This document shows positions 59,878 to 64,000 of a stretch of 64,000 nt of DNA, one piece after another; the stretch's first letter is position 1, and every line of letters starts with the position of its first letter. Position numbers and translations under genes: made by a program. Source of the stretch: Actinokineospora auranticolor (GTDB taxonomy: Bacteria > Actinomycetota > Actinomycetes > Mycobacteriales > Pseudonocardiaceae). The stretch is from positions 1-64,000 of the forward strand of contig NZ_PTIX01000012.1 in NCBI RefSeq assembly GCF_002934265.1, read 5' to 3'. Below the pieces are notes generated by a model. The model searched no databases and was not told where the DNA came from. It saw nothing but the letters and a program-made list of their open reading frames with translations.

Positions 59878-60621
59878 GTGAGCACCGAACGCGACGCCGC
59901 AGTGACACCGGAGGGCGCCACCCACGAGGGTGAGCCGCACCACAATGGATTGGCCAACCGGCTGAACTGGCTGCGCGCGGGCGTGCTCGGCGCGAACGAC
60001 GGGATCATCTCCACCGCGGGCCTGGTGGTCGGTGTCGCGGGCGCGACGGCCGACCGCACGGCGATCCTGGCGGCCGGGGTGGCCGGTCTGGTCGCGGGCG
60101 CGCTGTCGATGGCGGGCGGTGAGTACGTGTCGGTCAGCACGCAACGCGACACCGAGCGGGCCGCGCTGCGGCTCGAGGAGCGCGAGCTGCGGGAGATGCC
60201 CGAGGCCGAGGAGCGCGAGCTGGCGGAGATCTACGAGGAGAAGGGCCTGTCCCCCGAGCTGGCCGCGCGGGTGGCCCGGGAGCTGACCGAGAAGGACGCC
60301 CTGCACGCGCACGCCGACGCGGAGCTGGGGATCGACCCGGACAACCTGACCAGCCCGTGGCAGGCGGCGTGGGCGTCGTTCGTGTCCTTCGCGGTCGGGG
60401 CGCTCATCCCGCTGGTCGCCATCGCGTTGCCGCCGGTGGACGTGCGGGTGTGGGCGTGCATCGTGGCCGTTGTGGTCGGTCTTGTGCTGACAGGGGCTAT
60501 CAGCGCGCGGTTAGGGAACGCGTCCGCGCGGCGGGCCGTGGTCCGCAACGTCGTAGTGGGGACTTTGGCGATGGTGGTCACCTACTTCGTAGGAGTGCTC
60601 TTCGGCGTCACGGTGGGTTGA
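59878..60621 (+). CDS. VIT1/CCC1-family divalent metal transporter
   Basis: A 247-aa membrane protein with 'GVLGANDGIISTAGLVVGVA' in helix 1 and 'AGALSMAGGEYVSVSTQRDT' in helix 2, both typical of VIT/CCC1 iron/manganese transporters. A Glu-rich cytoplasmic loop (about residues 100-150, 'EEREL' repeated) acts as metal-binding domain in the family, and three more C-terminal helices follow. GTG 59878 is chosen over an upstream start that would run into the divergent gene's promoter. Confidence 0.85.
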   Translation: MSTERDAAVTPEGATHEGEPHHNGLANRLNWLRAGVLGANDGIISTAGLVVGVAGATADRTAILAAGVAGLVAGALSMAGGEYVSVSTQRDTERAALRLEERELREMPEAEERELAEIYEEKGLSPELAARVARELTEKDALHAHADAELGIDPDNLTSPWQAAWASFVSFAVGALIPLVAIALPPVDVRVWACIVAVVVGLVLTGAISARLGNASARRAVVRNVVVGTLAMVVTYFVGVLFGVTVG

Positions 60622-60700
60622 GCTTCCGTGCGTTAGAGTCGTGTAAAGGTGCGCCGGGAAGTCTGGTCGGCAATGGATCCGCCCTACCCTGGAGCAGCCC

Positions 60701-61900
60701 TTGTCACGCCGTCGCCGCCCGCACGCCCCCAAGACCCTCACGGAGTTCGCCCGCTTCCTGCGCACCGAGACAGTCGGCGGGATGGTCCTGCTGGGCGCCG
60801 CCGCCCTCGCCTTGTTGTTGGCGAACTCGCCTGTCTCGGGGGTTTACGAGTCCATCCGCGACACGGTCGTCGGTCCACACTTCCTGCACCTGGACCTCAC
60901 CGTCGGCGACTGGGCCAAGGACGGTCTGCTGGCGCTCTTCTTCTTCGTCGCGGGACTGGAGCTCAAGCGCGAATTGGTGCTGGGTGAGCTGTCCGAGTTC
61001 AAGACGGCGTTGTTGCCCGTAGTGGCCGCGTTGGGCGGGATGGTCGTGCCCGCGGTGCTGGCGTTGGCCGTTGCCTGGGGTGATCCGCGCGCGGACGCCG
61101 CGTGGGCGATACCGGTGGCGACGGATATCGCGTTCGCCTTGGGGGTGCTGGCGCTGACCGGGTCGGGGATGCCCAGCGGCGCGCGGGTGTTCCTGTTGAG
61201 TTTGGCCGTAGTGGATGACTTGGGCGCGATAGTGCTAATCGCGATCCTCTTCACCGCTTCCATCAACTTCGTCTCCTTCGGCATCGCGATCGTCCTCTTG
61301 GGCCTGTACTGGTACCTCCAACGTCGAAGGATCACCACGGCGTGGGTGTACGTCCCGCTCGTAGTGGCCGTGTGGCTCGCAGTGCACTCATCCGGCGTGC
61401 ACGCCACCCTCGCCGGGGTCGGGCTTGCCTTGCTGACGAGGGTCAAGAAGGACCCGTACGAGCGAGAAGCCCCCGCGCTGCGGCTCGAACACCGCCTCCA
61501 ACCGTGGTCGGCAGGGGTCGCCGTGCCCGTCTTCGCGTTTTTCGCGGCGGGCGTGCCGGTCGGCGCGGAGGCCCTCAACCGGCTTGTGAGCGATCGAGTG
61601 GCCTGGGCTGTCGCCATCGGGCTCGTAGTGGGGAAGCTGGTCGGGATCGCGGGGTCGGCGCTGCTGGCCGTGCGGCTGCGGCTCGGCGCGCTGCCACCCG
61701 GGCTGGGCAAGCGGGACCTGGTCGCGGTGGCGCTGCTGGGCGGGGTCGGGTTCACCGTCAGCCTGTTGATCTCCGAGTTGGCGCTGCCCCCCGCCGACGC
61801 CGAGGTGGCCAAGGCCGCGGTGCTGCTGGCGTCGGCCGCGGCGGCGCTGCTCGCGGCAGCCGCGCTGATCAGGCGGAGCAAGGCACACCGCGCGGGGTGA
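60701..61900 (+). CDS. nhaA: Na+/H+ antiporter NhaA
   Basis: A 399-aa antiporter with about 12 helices. The ion-binding Asp pair is in 'VVDDLGAIVLIAI', and the partner Asp is in 'PVATDIAFALGVLALTG'. It begins 'TLTEFARFLRTETVGG', the usual NhaA N-terminus. TTG 60701 is the only start that keeps the full N-terminus ('tggagc' upstream). It exchanges Na+ for protons across the cytoplasmic membrane. Confidence 0.92.
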   Translation: MSRRRRPHAPKTLTEFARFLRTETVGGMVLLGAAALALLLANSPVSGVYESIRDTVVGPHFLHLDLTVGDWAKDGLLALFFFVAGLELKRELVLGELSEFKTALLPVVAALGGMVVPAVLALAVAWGDPRADAAWAIPVATDIAFALGVLALTGSGMPSGARVFLLSLAVVDDLGAIVLIAILFTASINFVSFGIAIVLLGLYWYLQRRRITTAWVYVPLVVAVWLAVHSSGVHATLAGVGLALLTRVKKDPYEREAPALRLEHRLQPWSAGVAVPVFAFFAAGVPVGAEALNRLVSDRVAWAVAIGLVVGKLVGIAGSALLAVRLRLGALPPGLGKRDLVAVALLGGVGFTVSLLISELALPPADAEVAKAAVLLASAAAALLAAAALIRRSKAHRAG

Positions 61901-61965
61901 GCGGGCGCGACGCGCGAAACGCGGGGTAGAAGCCCACACGGCCTCCGCTGATCGAGCATGGCACG

Positions 61966-62451
61966 ATGACGCAGGTGACCAGCGCGCACGGAAAAGCAGA
62001 CGGTTCGGGGCTGCCGCAAGTCCCCTCGATCCCCCTGGCTGACGACCGCGCCACCGCGGCGGGGGCCGACCAGTCCATCGGGGCCCTGGTCAAGGACGCC
62101 ACGACCCACCTGTCCACCCTGGTCCGGGCCGAGGTCGAGCTGGCCAAGTCCGAGGTGGCCAAGGAGGTCAAGAAGGGGATCAAGGGCAGCATCTTCTTCT
62201 TCATCTCGCTGTCGGTCCTGCTCTACAGCTCGATCTTCTTCTTCTTCGCCTTGGCCGAGCTGCTCGCCGACGTCGGCTTCAAGCGCTCCGCCGCGTTCGG
62301 CATGGTGTTCGGCTTCATGCTGGTCATCGTCACGCTGTTCGCGTTCCTCGGCTGGCGCAAGGTCAAGGCCATCCGGGCACCGGAACGCACGATCACCACG
62401 GTCAAGGACACCGCCGCCGCGTTGACCCACCGCGGCGAACCCAAGCCCTGA
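61966..62451 (+). CDS. Phage-holin-family (PF07332-type) membrane protein
   Basis: A 161-aa protein with a helical N-terminal part ('GALVKDATTHLSTLVRAEVE', 'LAKSEVAKEVKKGIKG') followed by two membrane helices ('IFFFISLSVLLYSSIFFFFA' and 'GMVFGFMLVIVTLFAFLGW') and a cytoplasmic tail. This is the Rv3669-type housekeeping family, not a phage lysis gene. It precedes the hydrolase gene by 8 bp, so they are co-transcribed. Confidence 0.85.
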   Translation: MTQVTSAHGKADGSGLPQVPSIPLADDRATAAGADQSIGALVKDATTHLSTLVRAEVELAKSEVAKEVKKGIKGSIFFFISLSVLLYSSIFFFFALAELLADVGFKRSAAFGMVFGFMLVIVTLFAFLGWRKVKAIRAPERTITTVKDTAAALTHRGEPKP

Positions 62452-62459
62452 CCCGGGGC

Positions 62460-63398
62460 ATGGCGACGCGGCTGGACCCGTCGAGCGTCCGCATCGACGG
62501 GCCGTGGGCGCACCGGGACGTCCACGCCAACGGCATCCGGCTGCACGTGGCCGAGACCGGCGAGGGCCCGCTGGTGCTGCTGCTGCACGGTTTCGCGGGT
62601 TTCTGGTGGTCGTGGCGCCACCAGCTCACCGCCCTGGGCGACGCGGGCTTCCGCGCGGTCGCGGTCGACCTGCGCGGCTACGGCGACTCCGACAAACCCC
62701 CGCGCGGCTACGACGCGTGGACCCTGTCCGGCGACGTCGCGGGGCTGGTCAAGTCCCTCGGGGAGACCAGCGCCCACCTGGTCGGCCACGACTGGGGCGG
62801 CCTCCTGGCCTGGAGCGTCGCGGCACTGCACGCCCGCGTGGTCACGTCGGTGACCGCGGTGTCCGCACCCCACCCCCTGGCCCTGCGCGCCCAGATCGGC
62901 CGCACCGCGCTGCGCCGCTCCCCCCGCAACCAGGCGCGCGCCCTGGGCCACCTGTTCCGCGCCCAACTCCCCCTCCTTCCCGAACGCCGCCTGACCCGCG
63001 ACGACGCGGCGGCGGTGGAGCGGCAGCTGCGGTCGTGGTCGGGCCGGTACTGGCCGGAGCTGCCGGAGGCGGCCGAGCGGTACCGAGCGGCCATGCTGGT
63101 CCCCGGCGTCGCGCACAGCGCCCTCGAATACCACCGCTGGGCCCTGCGCTCGCAGGTCCGCAGCGAAGGCCGCCGGTACGCCGAGGCCATGGCCCGCAGG
63201 CTGACGACCCCGGTCCTGCAGCTCTACGGCGCGGACGACCCGCTGGTCCTCCCCCGCACCCGACCGTCGTCGACCCCGTGGATCGCAGGCCACACCGAGA
63301 CCCACACGCTGCCCCAGGTCGGCCACTTCCCGCACGAGGAAGCACCGCAGGCGACGAACGCGCGGGTGACGAGCTTCATCAAGAACCTGCGACCCTGA
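62460..63398 (+). CDS. Alpha/beta hydrolase, epoxide-hydrolase-like (EphE-type position)
   Basis: A 312-aa alpha/beta-fold enzyme: oxyanion region 'LLLHGFAGFWWSWRHQL', nucleophile elbow 'VGHDWGGLLA' (Asp as in epoxide hydrolases and haloalkane dehalogenases), acid region 'LYGADDPLVLP' and catalytic His in 'LPQVGHFPHEEAP'. It is cytoplasmic. Next to the holin-like gene as in Rv3669-Rv3670. The substrate is unknown. Confidence 0.87.
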   Translation: MATRLDPSSVRIDGPWAHRDVHANGIRLHVAETGEGPLVLLLHGFAGFWWSWRHQLTALGDAGFRAVAVDLRGYGDSDKPPRGYDAWTLSGDVAGLVKSLGETSAHLVGHDWGGLLAWSVAALHARVVTSVTAVSAPHPLALRAQIGRTALRRSPRNQARALGHLFRAQLPLLPERRLTRDDAAAVERQLRSWSGRYWPELPEAAERYRAAMLVPGVAHSALEYHRWALRSQVRSEGRRYAEAMARRLTTPVLQLYGADDPLVLPRTRPSSTPWIAGHTETHTLPQVGHFPHEEAPQATNARVTSFIKNLRP

Positions 63399-63403
63399 GG
63401 AAC

Positions 63404-63545
63404 TTGTCCACAGGCTGGGTGTGGGGCTTGAACTGGGTGTGACGTGGGTCTTTTGCCTTCCATATCGGGATTTGTCCCCAGGAAGGGATGACCGATCCAC
63501 TGGCAGTCCCCAGTCTGGAGCGGGGTTGTCCACAAGTTATCCACA
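63404..63545. promoter_or_regulatory. DnaA-box-like cluster
   Basis: TTGTCCACA occurs at 63404-63412 and 63526-63534, and a consensus TTATCCACA at 63537-63545, all in the same direction in the 343-bp gap after the hydrolase gene. The gap holds no convincing gene. It could be a DnaA-titration or regulatory site; no AT-rich unwinding region was seen, so it is not a chromosomal origin. Confidence 0.45.
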
Positions 63546-63741
63546 GACTGTCGATGCTGGGGACGACCAGCTCGCGGCACGGGTGGTGACGCTCCTGCGG
63601 ATGCGGGCGGTGGCTGGGGCAGAGCGATGGCTGTGCGGCCGCGCGGCTTGCAGCACCGGTAGGCCGAGCCAGACGGCACTGCGGGTCGGCGTGCCGGCTG
63701 CCGAGCCTTGAGCGGGCCGGCCACGGTGCGGTGGAGGACGG

Positions 63742-64000
63742 TCAGCGGATTGCCGCATTGAGATGGCCTTGCGGCAAGAGATCGGTGGCGGGTGCCGCGA
63801 CCTTGCCGCGCAATTCCCTGCCGAGGCGTACGCCGCTGGCTCGGGGGCAAGGCAGGGCTCGCGGCGGTTCGACGAATCCCCAGCGAAGCGGGTTCACCAG
63901 GTGGGCTGCGAGGTCAGCGGAGTGGGCCAGGCGGGCGAACGTTGTGGTGGATGGGCGGCGCGCTGCGGCAAGGCCGGAGGCTGGGTCGGTGGCAGTGGTT
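63742..64000 (-). CDS. Partial reading frame running off the right edge, unknown
   Basis: An open minus-strand frame of 86 codons enters from the window edge and stops at 63742. It reads plausibly as a protein C-terminus ('FARLAHSADLAAHLVNPLRW', 'VRLGRELRGKVAAPATDLLP'), but third-position GC is somewhat lower than in the neighbouring genes. No family is recognised. The marP-type protease expected from mycobacterial gene order is not evident. Confidence 0.35.
   Translation of the reverse strand, partial: TTATDPASGLAAARRPSTTTFARLAHSADLAAHLVNPLRWGFVEPPRALPCPRASGVRLGRELRGKVAAPATDLLPQGHLNAAIR

Noticed and set aside
61966-62451. Phage lysis holin suggesting a prophage
   Set aside because: This family is a chromosomal two-helix membrane protein with conserved synteny to acs/nhaA/hydrolase genes; no phage structural genes are present.
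63224-63850. Minus-strand frame of about 208 residues at the right end
   Set aside because: It runs antisense through the end of the hydrolase gene and through the DnaA-box region, with Arg/Pro/Ser low-complexity content.
1-64000. CRISPR arrays, rRNA genes, secondary-metabolite gene clusters
   Set aside because: No regularly spaced repeats of CRISPR type, no rRNA sequence and no PKS/NRPS-type genes were seen anywhere in the window.

Overview
The window is high-GC DNA with strong G/C bias at third codon positions and many GTG starts. The gene order topA / DNA polymerase III delta' / DUF1998 helicase / Tad pilus genes / ssd / 6C RNA / HAD-IB hydrolase / acs / holin-like protein / epoxide-hydrolase-like protein matches the conserved actinobacterial order known from the Mycobacterium tuberculosis Rv3644c-Rv3670 region. 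The organism is an actinobacterium, probably of the Pseudonocardiaceae type. Genus is not assigned.

Layout. Bases 1-172 hold the N-terminal piece of an IS4-type transposase. Bases 217-5528 form a phosphonate module: a phosphonatase-like HAD enzyme and a GntR/UTRA regulator on the minus strand, divergent from an FAD oxidoreductase and a PhnD/PhnC/PhnE-type ABC importer. A secreted excalibur lipoprotein and a PPOX flavoprotein follow.

Bases 7128-22929 are an integrated actinomycete integrative and conjugative element (AICE) of about 15.8 kb, inserted in the 3' end of tRNA-Thr(CGT) and bounded by identical 43-bp repeats. It carries accessory genes (MerR-like HTH protein, an AT-richer membrane protein, GNAT) and a KorSA-like GntR repressor with palindromic operators. 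A long, translationally coupled operon of small genes follows, with a NUDIX (Pra-like) gene, spread proteins and the TraB/FtsK translocase. The replication block has a prim-pol, a transglycosylase (TGT/DpdA)-like enzyme and a RepA-like ATPase, and xis and int close the element. Non-coding parts hold three clusters of phased TGTCAC motifs, a 9-bp iteron array, and two copies of a conserved hairpin leader with compensatory stem changes. That leader is the strongest candidate for an undescribed element here.

Bases 23067-38125 are chromosomal core: a secreted anchored protein, DNA polymerase III delta', an MFS/dTMP-kinase-like fusion with a degraded P-loop, topA, two tandem lipoprotein paralogues, a proton-pumping pyrophosphatase and an MrfA-like helicase. 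Bases 38225-39097 are scrambled ISAs1-type transposase remnants. Bases 39667-45389 hold a solitary prim-pol-like protein and the Tad/Flp pilus locus, including a 54-aa DUF4244 gene, ending in ssd. A 6C small RNA lies before the HAD-IB hydrolase.

Bases 47196-54105 form a MurNAc recycling cluster: secreted GH3 hexosaminidase, NamZ-type muramidase, serine hydrolase, MurR/RpiR regulator and MurQ. The right end carries a Fic-like degenerate protein, a membrane diguanylate cyclase, acs, an acyltransferase, a VIT-family transporter, nhaA, a holin-like membrane protein and an alpha/beta hydrolase. It finishes with a DnaA-box-like cluster and a partial minus-strand reading frame running off the window.
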